Below are positions 1-9,484 of a DNA stretch of 64,000 nucleotides, piece after piece (the first letter of the stretch is position 1; each line of letters opens with the position of its first letter). Origin of the DNA: Gammaproteobacteria bacterium (GTDB taxonomy: Bacteria; Pseudomonadota; Gammaproteobacteria; DSM-16500). The notes below the pieces were generated by a model. It was not told where the DNA came from and did not search any database. It saw only the letters and a list, made by a program, of their open reading frames with translations. The DNA is taken from the NCBI GenBank assembly GCA_021324305.1, contig JAJPJI010000020.1:1-64000 (forward strand), written 5' to 3'. The position numbers were made by a program, and so were the translations under genes.

Positions 1-352
1 GCATGGCGTAATCAAAACCAATGACAGAGCCCCAACCATGCATGACCAGAACGATATTTTTAAGATTCAATTCTTCAATGAATCGTTCAATGTATCTGAT
101 GTGATCAGTGACTGAATATTCAATATCGGGTTTGTCTGAATGGCCAAAGCCAATCAAATCAGGCGCAACACAGTGTCCCAGGGTGGATAAATGCGGGATG
201 ACATTGCGCCATAAATAACACGAGGTTGGTATACCATGTAAAAAAAGAATCGTGTCACCGCTTCCGGCTTCAATGTAATGCATCCTTGATCCATACACCT
301 CGACAAATCTGGAAGGGTAAGACAATTTCTCTGAAATCCTTTCATTCACCAT
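1..352 (-). CDS. Haloalkane dehalogenase-like alpha/beta hydrolase, 3' truncated by the window edge
   Basis: The first 117 residues of an alpha/beta-hydrolase are visible; the rest lies beyond base 1. The N-terminal half follows haloalkane dehalogenases such as DhaA closely, with VEVYGSRMHY, FLHGxPTSxYLWRN, APDLIGFGHSDKPD and VLVMHGWGS. In that family the halide-binding Asn sits in HGNPTS and the nucleophile Asp in HDWGS. Here they are Ile41 and Gly106, so classical dehalogenation is unlikely. The start at 352 is preceded by an AAGGA ribosome site overlapping the stop of the upstream glutamate dehydrogenase, with a 9-base gap, so the two are probably co-transcribed. The His and acid of the triad are outside the window. 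Family assignment is strong; function is unknown. Confidence 0.8.
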   Translation of the reverse strand, partial: MVNERISEKLSYPSRFVEVYGSRMHYIEAGSGDTILFLHGIPTSCYLWRNVIPHLSTLGHCVAPDLIGFGHSDKPDIEYSVTDHIRYIERFIEELNLKNIVLVMHGWGSVIGFDYAM

Positions 353-361
353 ATCGCATCC

Positions 362-3300
362 TTATGCAGCCTGTGCAAAATCAAACAATTCACGTAATAC
401 CACGGAATAGGTAACGAAACCAACGATATCACTTGATTTGATATCAGCCAAAAGCTTTTGCCAGCGTTCCATCAGGAATTGATAGCGATTTATCCAGACA
501 TCGATTCGTTCATTGATGGATTTATCCTTGATTTCTTTCGCTTTCATTGTTAATACTCTGGCACTCAATTTTCGCTGAACCCGGTCAAGATCATCACGGA
601 AGCCAGCGCGGGCCAATTCATCCCACTGATTTTCAACTACGTATGAATTCATTAACTCACGCAGCCAGTTTAGCTCAAGTCGTTCACCTAGCTGGTAATA
701 GGTTTTGGCGACTTCAGCCAGTTCAAGGTCATATTTACGCGCAGCTTCGACGATATCAAGAGAAGTAAACAGTGTATTACAGCTTGCAACGCTTTTCGCC
801 AGTTTTTCTGGCACGCCCTGGTCAACAAGATAGCTGATAGCAGTGTCAAATGCATCTTTATTCGGGCCATCCAGTAACGTCGGTAACCGCTTGATAAGGT
901 CGGCAATCTGAGATGAAAAATCATCGATTGTCTTCTGTATGTCGATATTGGGTTTGCGGTTACGTAAAAACCAGCGTGTCGCACGCCTGATCAGGTAATA
1001 AATTTGCAGCATCATTCTGTATTGAATATTCTGGCTGACCTTGGTGTCCAGCTCCATGATTTGCTGCCACATGTCTTCCATTTTGTAAATGTTTTCCGCA
1101 ATGGCGAACGCGCGAATGATGAATGATGTCGAGGCGCCGGTTTCTCTTTGCAGCCGTTCTACGAAATTGATTCCCATTCTATCCGTGATGCTCTTGCATA
1201 ATTGGGTGGAAATAATTTCACGGCGCAGACTGTGTTCTTGCATTTGCGGCAAGTATTTATCGCAAAGAGGCTTAGGAAACGCGGTCAGCAGGAATTTGCT
1301 GAAATACGGATCTTCGGGTACATCGCTGGCCAGAATTTCCTGCTTAAGATACATCTTGCAATAGGCAAGTAGTACAGCAATTTCCGGGCGAGTCAGCGGT
1401 TTGTTGCTTGCCTTGCGCTCCAGAAGTGTTTTGTCATCAGGCAGATATTCCAGTTTTCGATCCAGACGGCCATTTTTTTCCAGGTCATTCATGTATTGCC
1501 GGAACAAATCCATGGTCTGCTGGGCGACAGACGTTTCGAGACTGAGCATTTGTGTTTGATCGTAATTATCCAGCAACACAAGTGAGGCTACTTCGTCCGT
1601 CATTTTCTCGAGCAGCTTGTTGCGCTGTTCCCGTGTCATTTCACCTTCAGACATCAGACGATTAAGCAATATCTTGATATTCACTTCATGGTCTGAACAA
1701 TCTACGCCGGCGGAGTTATCAATGAAATCGGTATTGACAATTCCTCCTTGCAGCGAGTATTCGATGCGAGCCAGCTGGGTCATGCCAAGGTTGCCGCCTT
1801 CAGCGATGACACGTGCATTGAGTTCAGCAGCATCAATCCGAATGACATCATTGGTGCGGTCACCAACATCGAGATGGGATTCCTGGGATGATTTAACAAA
1901 AGTTCCGATGCCACCATTCCAGATCAGGTCTACGGATGATCTTAACATGGTTTTAATTAGCTCATTGGGAACCATGCTGTCTTTTTTCGTGTTGAGAATG
2001 TGCTTGATCTCGGGCGTTAATTTGATTGATTTGGCTGAGCGATCAAACACCCCTCCTCCGCTGGAAATGAGTTCAGGATTGTAATCTTTCCAGGTGGAAC
2101 GCGGCAAACTGAACAAACGTTTACGCTCCTCATAACTCGCGGCTGGATCCGGATCCGGATCCAGGAAAATATGCATATGGTTGAACGCGCCGATGAGCTT
2201 GGTGTGTTTTGACAACAGCATGCCATTACCGAAGACATCACCACTCATGTCACCAATCCCGATAACAGTAAAGTCGTCTTTATCCGGATCAATGCCAATT
2301 TCCTGAAAATGACGCTTCACGGAAACCCAGACACCGCGTGAGGTGATTCCCATTTTCTTGTGGTCATAACCTGCGGAACCGCCGGAGGCAAATGCGTCAT
2401 CAAGCCAAAAGCCGTATTTTTGTGCTATACCATTCGCGATATCGGAAAAGGTTGCGGTTCCCTTGTCTGCTGCAACAACCAGATACGGATCATCGTCATC
2501 ATATCTGACCACGTGTTCAGGCGGGACGATGACGCCTTCTTTGATATTGTCTGTCACATCGAGCAACCCACTGATGAAAGTTGAGTAACAGTGAATAACT
2601 TCTTTCATATACTCATCACGGCTGATTTCAGCGGTCTGGGGATGTTTAACAACGAAGCCGCCTTTTGCTCCCTCAGGAACGATGACAGTATTCTTGACCT
2701 GCTGCGCTTTCATTAATCCAAGAACTTCGGTGCGAAAATCTTCGCGGCGGTCCGACCAGCGCAAACCGCCTCTTGCTACTTTGCCGGCACGTAAATGTAT
2801 TCCTTCGACCCGTGGTGAATAAACGAATATTTCGTATTTTGGCCGCGGCAACGGCAGGTCGGAAATCTGTGCCGGATCAAACTTGAACGAAATATAGGAC
2901 TTGGGTTTGCCATCATTTGCTTTCTGAAAATAATTGGTGCGAATAGTTGCCTGTATCACTTCCAGCAAGCGGCGGATAATTCTGTCTTCATCCAGGCTGC
3001 TGACGGCATCGAGGGATTGTTCAATGTATTTGATCAACTCTCCTTGATCCGACGGGTGCCCATGTTGATAAGCGGGATCAAAGCGCAGCGTGAAAAGCTG
3101 TACCAGAGCCTTGGCGATTTCTGCATTATGAATCAATGCGCGCTCAATATAGTTTTGACTGAACGTGAAACCTGTTTGCCGCAGGTATTTTGTATAGGCT
3201 CTCAACATGGCTGTTTCCTGGAAGTTGAGATTGGCTTCAAGAACCAGGCGGTTGAACCCATCATTTTCTGCTTCGCCAAACCAGATTTTGGTGAATGCTT

Positions 3301-5206
3301 CCTGGAATATATCTTTGATATCGTTGATATCGAGTTCTTTATTCACTGCATAAGTCATGTCGAAATCATTGATCCAGATTTGCATTCCATCCTTGAATTT
3401 CAGCTGGTGCGGCCTTTCGCCAATGATTCTCAAACCCATGTTTTCAAGAATGGGAAGAACATCTGACAGAACGATTGTCTGGTCGGCATGGAAGAGCTTC
3501 AGACTTAATGTGTTAAGCCCGTTCATTCTTGCAAACAGCATGTTTAATGGATTGTCTTTTGACAATGATTCTATCTTGTCAATATCATCCATGGCTTCCC
3601 GCGGCGAATAATCTTCGCTATAGCTGGCAGGAAAGGCCTTGCTGTATTTATTGTAATATTTTAATCCTGCGGCTTCGCCATGCCGCTCAACAAGCTGGTC
3701 CCGCAAATCATCAGACCATGATCGCGCTATCGAAATCAGTTTTTTCTCGATGTCAGCAATATTATATTCGACCTGGATTTTAGGGTTGACACGGATTAAA
3801 TAGTGAATTCTGGCCAGTACGGAATCTGAAAAGTAAGTAGTATAATTGCATTCAATTCCATTGAAAGACTCCATCAATATTTCCTGCATCTTAAATGCAA
3901 GATCAGTGTTGAATATTTCACGGGGCACATACACAAGACATGAGAAGTATCGATAATAGGCGTCGCGGCGGACTATCAGGCGTATACGCTTGCGCTCTTT
4001 AAGCTGAATAATAGCAAGCGTCATTTCAAGCAGTTCTTCATGCGATGCCTGGAATAAATCGTCGCGCGGCAATGTTTCAAGAATATGTACCGCTTCCTTG
4101 CCATCATGGCTGTCTGGCGGGAAACCGAGATCTTCAAGAATCTTGTCGACTTTGTGACGCAAAAATGGAATCTGTCTCGGGCTGGAGTGATAGGCGGTTG
4201 ACGTGTATAGACCTATAAATCGGCGTTCACCAATCAGTTCATTGTTTTCATTAAAGAGCTTGACTCCGATATAGTCAGTATATGCATCACGATGTACGGT
4301 AGAAGTCGTGTTTGTTTTGGCAATGATCAAAATGTTTTTTGAAAGAGCCATCTTTCGTGCTTGCGGCGGCAATTCAGTGTATGTTTTCGATGTTGTGCTA
4401 AAGGTTTCGTCACGCAATACACCAAGGCCTGAGCCTGGCACAATTTGCAATGCGCGATTAGTACCGTTGCCGATTAATTTATAGTCGCGGGCACCGAGAA
4501 ACGTAAAATTGTTGTTTATCAGCCAGCGTAAAAAATCACGTGATTCAGCGAGTTCTTCCATCTCAAGTTTTGGCGGATTATTTTCCAGGTCGTTTAGACA
4601 GGTCTCCACACGACCCACCATCTTGCGCCAGTCAGCGACAGCGACGCGTACGTCAGCGAGAACATTGCTAATGTCTGCCTTTAGATCTTCCATTGTCTTG
4701 CTGTCAAGGAGACGGTCGATTTCGATATAGATAGGCGCTTCACTTGATATGTTCTTATCGCTTTCCATATTCGTGGCGATATCAATAATGCGATGATGGC
4801 TGTCGCGTCTGACTTTGAATCCTCCGAAGTGGATGATGAAATGAATCAGATAGCCAAAACGGTTTATCACCATCCTGGTTGAATCCACAAGGAATGGAAT
4901 ATCGTCATGTGAGATTTGAATAACGGTATGAATAGATTCCCAGCCGTCTGTTTCTTTGGTTGGGTTGAAAATACGTATTTTTGCTTCGCCCGGGGAGCGC
5001 TGCTGTATAAACTGCCAGTGCGACAGGAGTATTCCATACAAATCAGCAATGGGATGTTCTTTTAAATCATCCACAGAACAGGATGCGAAGTACCGCTGTG
5101 CGAATACTTCAAGGAGGTTGATTTCATTCTCATTGGCATGGCTTTTAATATATGCTTTAACCTGGTTTATTATATTTTGGCATTCGCCATTATTGACGCC
5201 GGTCAT
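362..5206 (-). CDS. gdhB: Large NAD-specific glutamate dehydrogenase
   Basis: A 1614-residue protein of the roughly 180 kDa NAD-glutamate dehydrogenase class (Bac_GDH family). It deaminates glutamate to 2-oxoglutarate and ammonia in the cytoplasm and feeds amino-acid carbon into the TCA cycle. The catalytic region lies near residues 790-1000, with RGGLRWSDRREDFRTE, PEGAKGGF, and later FASGGSAGYDHKKMGIT and IGIGDMSGDVFGNGML. The long N-terminal part is the regulatory region typical of this class, and the length is normal. The ATG at 5206 has a GGGAG ribosome site. It is the first gene of a two-gene unit with the hydrolase at 1-352. A run of three GGATCC hexamers near 2144-2162 encodes a DPDPDP stretch. 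The symbol follows Pseudomonas usage. Confidence 0.96.
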   Translation of the reverse strand: MTGVNNGECQNIINQVKAYIKSHANENEINLLEVFAQRYFASCSVDDLKEHPIADLYGILLSHWQFIQQRSPGEAKIRIFNPTKETDGWESIHTVIQISHDDIPFLVDSTRMVINRFGYLIHFIIHFGGFKVRRDSHHRIIDIATNMESDKNISSEAPIYIEIDRLLDSKTMEDLKADISNVLADVRVAVADWRKMVGRVETCLNDLENNPPKLEMEELAESRDFLRWLINNNFTFLGARDYKLIGNGTNRALQIVPGSGLGVLRDETFSTTSKTYTELPPQARKMALSKNILIIAKTNTTSTVHRDAYTDYIGVKLFNENNELIGERRFIGLYTSTAYHSSPRQIPFLRHKVDKILEDLGFPPDSHDGKEAVHILETLPRDDLFQASHEELLEMTLAIIQLKERKRIRLIVRRDAYYRYFSCLVYVPREIFNTDLAFKMQEILMESFNGIECNYTTYFSDSVLARIHYLIRVNPKIQVEYNIADIEKKLISIARSWSDDLRDQLVERHGEAAGLKYYNKYSKAFPASYSEDYSPREAMDDIDKIESLSKDNPLNMLFARMNGLNTLSLKLFHADQTIVLSDVLPILENMGLRIIGERPHQLKFKDGMQIWINDFDMTYAVNKELDINDIKDIFQEAFTKIWFGEAENDGFNRLVLEANLNFQETAMLRAYTKYLRQTGFTFSQNYIERALIHNAEIAKALVQLFTLRFDPAYQHGHPSDQGELIKYIEQSLDAVSSLDEDRIIRRLLEVIQATIRTNYFQKANDGKPKSYISFKFDPAQISDLPLPRPKYEIFVYSPRVEGIHLRAGKVARGGLRWSDRREDFRTEVLGLMKAQQVKNTVIVPEGAKGGFVVKHPQTAEISRDEYMKEVIHCYSTFISGLLDVTDNIKEGVIVPPEHVVRYDDDDPYLVVAADKGTATFSDIANGIAQKYGFWLDDAFASGGSAGYDHKKMGITSRGVWVSVKRHFQEIGIDPDKDDFTVIGIGDMSGDVFGNGMLLSKHTKLIGAFNHMHIFLDPDPDPAASYEERKRLFSLPRSTWKDYNPELISSGGGVFDRSAKSIKLTPEIKHILNTKKDSMVPNELIKTMLRSSVDLIWNGGIGTFVKSSQESHLDVGDRTNDVIRIDAAELNARVIAEGGNLGMTQLARIEYSLQGGIVNTDFIDNSAGVDCSDHEVNIKILLNRLMSEGEMTREQRNKLLEKMTDEVASLVLLDNYDQTQMLSLETSVAQQTMDLFRQYMNDLEKNGRLDRKLEYLPDDKTLLERKASNKPLTRPEIAVLLAYCKMYLKQEILASDVPEDPYFSKFLLTAFPKPLCDKYLPQMQEHSLRREIISTQLCKSITDRMGINFVERLQRETGASTSFIIRAFAIAENIYKMEDMWQQIMELDTKVSQNIQYRMMLQIYYLIRRATRWFLRNRKPNIDIQKTIDDFSSQIADLIKRLPTLLDGPNKDAFDTAISYLVDQGVPEKLAKSVASCNTLFTSLDIVEAARKYDLELAEVAKTYYQLGERLELNWLRELMNSYVVENQWDELARAGFRDDLDRVQRKLSARVLTMKAKEIKDKSINERIDVWINRYQFLMERWQKLLADIKSSDIVGFVTYSVVLRELFDFAQAA

Positions 5207-5336
5207 ATTTACTCCCGCTTTGCTATCTATATTCAGGGTCTCTCGCGAATTCTGGATGCGTTTTTTCCATTTCAGGTAAAACGCAGAGTACCCGCGCGAA
5301 GTATAGCTGAAATTTTAGTCTTACAGACACTAAATC

Positions 5337-6017
5337 TCAACGAAGATAAACAGGTACGGCTTCTGTGGCGCTTACCCATTTCTCCTGTTCGAATTTTGAT
5401 CTGCCCAATTGTAATAATGCCATGGCTGTCGGCAACTGTGACGGATAAATATTGTCTGGCATGAACCCTAATTGTGTTTCCAGTCTTTGCCTGTAACTGA
5501 GCCATCCATCCCCTGTTGCGCTCCATCCTCTGCCTTCTGGTGCGTGCAACTGGCCGGGTTCACATACCAGTTCGTTACCTATCAACTCTGCGCAGCCGGA
5601 TTTATCCTGTTGATATAGTGCCCAGTAAACTTGTCCCATCCGCGCATCAATAGCTACCATCTGCTTTTGGCAATGATGTTCCATGTATGCAGACTGGGCG
5701 AGAGCTGCCAATGATGAAACTGGTATCACCGGTTTTCCGATTGCAAACCCTACACCCTGGGCCACGCTGCATGCGATACGGATGCCGGTAAAACTGCCCG
5801 GTCCACAGCCATAAATGATGGCATCCAGTGAATCGAGCGAGATGTCGAGGGTTTTCAGTAATTCCTGAATCATGGGCAGGATAAGTTTGGCCTGCTGCAT
5901 TGGAGCAATTTTATGCAGTGTTTCAATGCGGGATCCATTCTGGATGGCAACTGAGCACGCTGCGCTTGAAGTATCGAAAGCCAGGAGTTTTATTGGAAAA
6001 TTAGTTATTTTGGCCAT
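5337..6017 (-). CDS. tsaB: tRNA t6A biosynthesis protein TsaB
   Basis: A 226-residue ASKHA-fold protein that partners TsaD in making N6-threonylcarbamoyladenosine at position 37 of ANN-decoding tRNAs. Visible signatures are the N-terminal [14 protein letters not shown] segment and [12 protein letters not shown] around residues 70-82, both standard for TsaB. TsaB is not itself the catalytic subunit; it scaffolds TsaD and TsaE, which are not encoded here. The length is close to E. coli TsaB (231). The start overlaps the end of the ferredoxin gene by 13 bases on the same strand, which suggests translational coupling. Confidence 0.95.
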   Translation of the reverse strand: MAKITNFPIKLLAFDTSSAACSVAIQNGSRIETLHKIAPMQQAKLILPMIQELLKTLDISLDSLDAIIYGCGPGSFTGIRIACSVAQGVGFAIGKPVIPVSSLAALAQSAYMEHHCQKQMVAIDARMGQVYWALYQQDKSGCAELIGNELVCEPGQLHAPEGRGWSATGDGWLSYRQRLETQLGFMPDNIYPSQLPTAMALLQLGRSKFEQEKWVSATEAVPVYLR

Positions 6018-6340
6018 TCTTTCTCGAGATACTGGAGTTTATCTTCTGTATCTTTCCACTGATCGGCGTCTACAGGCGCTTCCTTGATCCTGTTGATATT
6101 TGGCCATTTCTCAGCGAGTTCGGCATTTAATTGCAGGAATGGTTGATATTTTTCAGGCAAGTCGTCTTCAGAATAGATCGCATTTACCGGGCATTCCGGT
6201 TCGCACAAGGCACAGTCGATACATTCACTAGGATTAATGACAAGAAAATTAGGTCCCTCGTAGAAACAGTCTACGGGGCAGACTTCAACACAGTCCGTAT
6301 ATTTACAGCGTATGCATTTCTCGGTTACTACAAATGTCAT
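6005..6340 (-). CDS. fdxA: 7Fe ferredoxin FdxA
   Basis: A 111-residue ferredoxin carrying one [3Fe-4S] and one [4Fe-4S] cluster. By analogy with Azotobacter ferredoxin I, Cys9, Cys17 and Cys50 would bind the 3Fe cluster, and Cys21, Cys40, Cys43 and Cys46 the 4Fe cluster; Cys12 and Cys25 are extra. The second motif reads [12 protein letters not shown]. The C-terminal 55 residues form the acidic, helix-rich extension seen in proteobacterial FdxA. It is a soluble electron carrier, and its redox partner cannot be told from the context. It lies just upstream of tsaB and overlaps its start. Confidence 0.96.
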   Translation of the reverse strand: MTFVVTEKCIRCKYTDCVEVCPVDCFYEGPNFLVINPSECIDCALCEPECPVNAIYSEDDLPEKYQPFLQLNAELAEKWPNINRIKEAPVDADQWKDTEDKLQYLEKEWPK

Positions 6341-6470
6341 TGCGATAGCTTACCACAATATATGATGCAATTACTGTACCAATGCGAAAACATGCTGTAG
6401 TCAGCATCCTTACGCTTCCCGTGTCAGTTTAAACGGGGCAATCAGCCAAGTTTACTACAGGGTGAATTCT

Positions 6471-6555
6471 TGCCCGAGGCCGGAATCGAACCGGCACGGG
6501 ATTAGATCCCGAGGGATTTTAAGTCCCTTGCGTCTACCTGTTCCGCCACCCGGGC
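6471..6555 (-). tRNA. tRNA-Leu (anticodon TAA)
   Basis: An 85-base class II tRNA. The minus strand begins GCCCGGGTGGCGGAAC, has a long variable arm, a T-arm GGTTCGATTCC and ends CTCGGGC plus discriminator A. The seven-base acceptor stem closes with one G-T pair. The anticodon loop CTTAAAA gives TAA. The 3' CCA is not encoded. It is the last member of a Gly-Cys-Leu tRNA cluster. Confidence 0.96.
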
Positions 6556-6614
6556 TGTCGGAGGGTAAGTCAAGGCCATGCCTTTCAACTTTGCCCTCTC
6601 TCGTTTCGAATATG

Positions 6615-6685
6615 AGGCTGGGGTCGGAATCGAACCGGCGTCCACGGCTTTGCAGGCCGCTGCATAACCACTCTGCCACCCAGCC
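6615..6685 (-). tRNA. tRNA-Cys (anticodon GCA)
   Basis: A 71-base tRNA. The acceptor stem GGCTGGG/CCCAGCC is perfect, the discriminator is T as expected for Cys, the anticodon loop CTGCAAA gives GCA and the T-arm is GGTTCGATTCC. The 3' CCA is not encoded. It is the middle gene of the Gly-Cys-Leu cluster. Confidence 0.96.
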
Positions 6686-6730
6686 TAAAACAAAAAACCC
6701 CAGATGGTTCTGAGGCTTTATTAAGATTCT

Positions 6731-6806
<76 letters not shown>

Positions 6807-6867
6807 ATAATTCCACGAAAAAACATGCTACTTTGTGAATCTCGCATGCATCATCATTTGCGGTGTA

Positions 6868-6895
6868 ATTCTATCTACGAACCCATGTATGTCAA
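6868..6895 (-). promoter_or_regulatory. Sigma-70-type promoter of the tRNA-Gly-Cys-Leu cluster
   Basis: On the minus strand a perfect -35 box TTGACA (6890-6895) is followed by a 16-base spacer and the -10 box TAGAAT (6868-6873). The predicted start near 6861 lies about 55 bases before tRNA-Gly and points into the cluster. Confidence 0.75.
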
Positions 6896-6949
6896 GAGAT
6901 TTATGAGAATTTCTTTTGATATTTTTGAAAAAATTAATAAGAACGGGAT

Positions 6950-7555
6950 TTAAATGGTTTCAACAGAAACCAGCTGGACCCATGCGGCTTTCAGATAAAT
7001 AAACATGGACCATATGGTAAGTACCGCGGAAATATAGAGAAGTATATAGCCTGTAAATACTAGGCCTGCATTGGTGGAGGTATCGCAATATAACAATATG
7101 ATTAGCGCCAGCATCTGAACTGCGGTTTTAACTTTGCCGAGACTGGACACGGCAACACTTTTGCGTTTACCTATTTCTGCCATCCATTCGCGTAAAGCCG
7201 AGACAATGATTTCACGGGCAACAATGATGCCGGCAGGTATGGTAATCATGAATGTGGGGATGGATATAACTGCGGATGTCACGCTCACAAACTGGAAGGT
7301 TGGTTCAGCAACAATGATTACCAGGGCGATACATACCATTAATTTGTCAGCAACCGGGTCTAAAAATGCACCAAGCTTGGTTGATTGCTTCAGATAGCGG
7401 GCAAGATAGCCATCAAGCCAGTCGGTGATAGAGGCAATGGCAAAAATGACAGCTGCTGATAAATGTGCCCATGAGACTGGAAGATAGTAAAAAATAACGA
7501 GCAATGGAATTACAGAGATTCGTACTAGCGTGAGTACGTTCGGCCAATTAAACAT
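6950..7555 (-). CDS. pgsA: CDP-diacylglycerol-glycerol-3-phosphate 3-phosphatidyltransferase
   Basis: An integral membrane CDP-alcohol phosphatidyltransferase that makes phosphatidylglycerophosphate, the precursor of phosphatidylglycerol and cardiolipin. The family motif DxxDGxxAR-x8-GxxxDxxxD is present as DWLDGYLAR followed by GAFLDPVADK. About 201 residues with several hydrophobic segments, close to E. coli PgsA (182). I chose the ATG at 7555 (MFNWPNVLTLVR), which matches family N-termini and lies 4 bases after the uvrC stop. A longer TTG-initiated form from 7603 would overlap uvrC by 44 bases. The uvrC-pgsA arrangement is common in gammaproteobacteria and suggests one transcript. Confidence 0.94.
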   Translation of the reverse strand: MFNWPNVLTLVRISVIPLLVIFYYLPVSWAHLSAAVIFAIASITDWLDGYLARYLKQSTKLGAFLDPVADKLMVCIALVIIVAEPTFQFVSVTSAVISIPTFMITIPAGIIVAREIIVSALREWMAEIGKRKSVAVSSLGKVKTAVQMLALIILLYCDTSTNAGLVFTGYILLYISAVLTIWSMFIYLKAAWVQLVSVETI

Positions 7556-7559
7556 TTGA

Positions 7560-9386
7560 TCATATGGTCGTGTCATGTAGTGCTGCAAATATTTTTTCTG
7601 CAAGGGAATGACTAATTCCAGGTACTTTCATCAATTCATCAAGACTAGCATGAGCAATGCCTTGAATACCACCAAAATAACGTAATAAATCGCGACGACG
7701 TTTGGTTCCGATGCCGGGGATTTGTTCAAGTATTGATTGGCGTCTGGCCTTGTCACGCCGCTGGCGATGTCCGGTTATCGCAAAGCGATGGGCTTCGTCG
7801 CGTATCTGCTGGATGAAATGTAATGCCAGAGAGTCGGGAGGGAGGTGCATGGGCGGTTGAGCATTGATATGTAATGTTTCAAAACCGGGCTTGCGCTCAG
7901 GTCCTTTGGATACTCCAACCAGCACAATTTCATGGATACCCAGTTCATCCATCACTTTTCTGGCAGCAGATAATTGTGTAGGGCCGCCGTCAATCAGGGC
8001 AATATCTGGCAAAAGCATATTATCATGCTGCAGGCGTTTAAATCGACGCAGCAATACCTGATGCATGGCGGCGATATCATCGCCGGGTGTGATATCGCGA
8101 ATATTGAAACGGCGATACAATTCTTTCATGGGACCGTTTTGATCGAATACAACGCATGATGCAACCGTTGCCTCACCCATGCTATGGCTGATATCAAAAC
8201 ACTCTATCCGTTTCGGGGAGGTTTTCATTCCCAACAATTCCTGTAGTGCCCTGACCCGGTCCTGGATATTGGACTTGTTAAACAGATGTGCTGCCAATGA
8301 CTGTGTTGCGCTGAGAGTAGCCATGGTTAGCCATTTCTTTTTATCACCACGTGATGGATGGATAATGGCAACCTTATGGCAGGCTTGTTCAGCCAATACA
8401 TTCTCAAGCCATTCTCGGTCAGGAATGGCTGAGTTTACGATGACTTGCCTGGGAATGCTCTCTATATGAGACATATCGTTAAGATAATGCTGTGTGATGA
8501 AGGCAGAAATAATTTCTTCGGTATCTGAGTGAGGCGGAACATCAGGAAAATACGAACGGCTGCCAAGAACCTGGCCGCTTCTGATAGATAGCAGCTGGAT
8601 ACAGATAACCCCTGACTGCATGGCGAAACCAATAATGTCTGCGTTGCCTTCATCGATGCTGACATATTGCCGGTCCTGGATCTGCCGTAATCTATTGATT
8701 TGATCCCGGAACAGGGCTGCCCGCTCATAATCCAGTTGTTTGGCAGCAGTCTCCATTTTACTTTGCAGTTCTTCAATTACTTGCTGGCTTTTACCTTCGA
8801 GAAACAGTATCGCAAGATTGACATTGTGTGCGTAATCTTCTCGTGAGATTAATTTAACGCATGGGCCTGTGCAGCGATCAATTTGATAAAGCAGGCAGGG
8901 ACGTGTTCTGACAGCAAAATAGCTGTCACGGCAGGTGCGGATTCGGAATATCTTTTGCAGCAGGCTGATGGTTTCTCTTACCGCATGCGCACTTGGATAG
9001 GGGCCAAAATATAAGGCATTTTTCCGGCGCTGTCCGCGGTAGAGGTCAATACGCGGGTATGGATGTTCATTGGTGATTAATATATAGGGATAACTTTTGT
9101 CATCACGCAGTAAAACATTATAGCGAGGGCGATGTTTTTTTATCAGGTTGCATTCGAGCAAGACAGCTTCATTTTCAGTATGGGTAACTGTAATATCAAT
9201 GTCCTTGATATTCTGAACCAGTGAAAGGGTTTTGGGGTCTCTTGCCCTGCTGCTAAAATAACTGGATATGCGCTTTTTTAGATCCTTGGCCTTGCCTACA
9301 TATAAAACTTCACCCTTTTCACCCAGCATTTGATAAACACCCGGATGGTGTGAAAGATTTGCCAGGAATGTTTTGATGTTACGCAT
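7560..9386 (-). CDS. uvrC: UvrABC system protein C
   Basis: A 608-residue nucleotide-excision-repair nuclease that makes both incisions around a lesion after UvrAB loading. The N-terminal GIY-YIG domain (residues about 12-90) contains GVYQML and LYVGKAKDLKKRISSYF. A UVR segment that contacts UvrB lies near residue 205. An RNase H-like endonuclease domain includes ECFDISHSMGE and ALIDGGPTQL, and the C-terminus has helix-hairpin-helix repeats (LEQIPGIGTKRR, LMKVPGISHSLAEKI). The length equals E. coli UvrC (610). It lies between uvrY upstream and pgsA downstream on the same strand. Confidence 0.98.
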   Translation of the reverse strand: MRNIKTFLANLSHHPGVYQMLGEKGEVLYVGKAKDLKKRISSYFSSRARDPKTLSLVQNIKDIDITVTHTENEAVLLECNLIKKHRPRYNVLLRDDKSYPYILITNEHPYPRIDLYRGQRRKNALYFGPYPSAHAVRETISLLQKIFRIRTCRDSYFAVRTRPCLLYQIDRCTGPCVKLISREDYAHNVNLAILFLEGKSQQVIEELQSKMETAAKQLDYERAALFRDQINRLRQIQDRQYVSIDEGNADIIGFAMQSGVICIQLLSIRSGQVLGSRSYFPDVPPHSDTEEIISAFITQHYLNDMSHIESIPRQVIVNSAIPDREWLENVLAEQACHKVAIIHPSRGDKKKWLTMATLSATQSLAAHLFNKSNIQDRVRALQELLGMKTSPKRIECFDISHSMGEATVASCVVFDQNGPMKELYRRFNIRDITPGDDIAAMHQVLLRRFKRLQHDNMLLPDIALIDGGPTQLSAARKVMDELGIHEIVLVGVSKGPERKPGFETLHINAQPPMHLPPDSLALHFIQQIRDEAHRFAITGHRQRRDKARRQSILEQIPGIGTKRRRDLLRYFGGIQGIAHASLDELMKVPGISHSLAEKIFAALHDTTI

Positions 9387-9484
9387 GTCTGGACTCGTTA
9401 TGCGAACTCGATTGGATTGGTAAACATAACTTTAAAATGTATATGATCAGGACGTCAAAAGAAAAATATTCTGACTATTCAGGG

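Noticed and set aside
1617-2084. A 155-codon plus-strand frame inside glutamate dehydrogenase
   Set aside because: It is antisense to a well-conserved catalytic region and has no independent start signals.
2144-2162. Three tandem GGATCC hexamers inside glutamate dehydrogenase
   Set aside because: They encode a DPDPDP stretch at a place where the family normally has DPNPDP, so this is ordinary coding sequence and not a phase-variable repeat.
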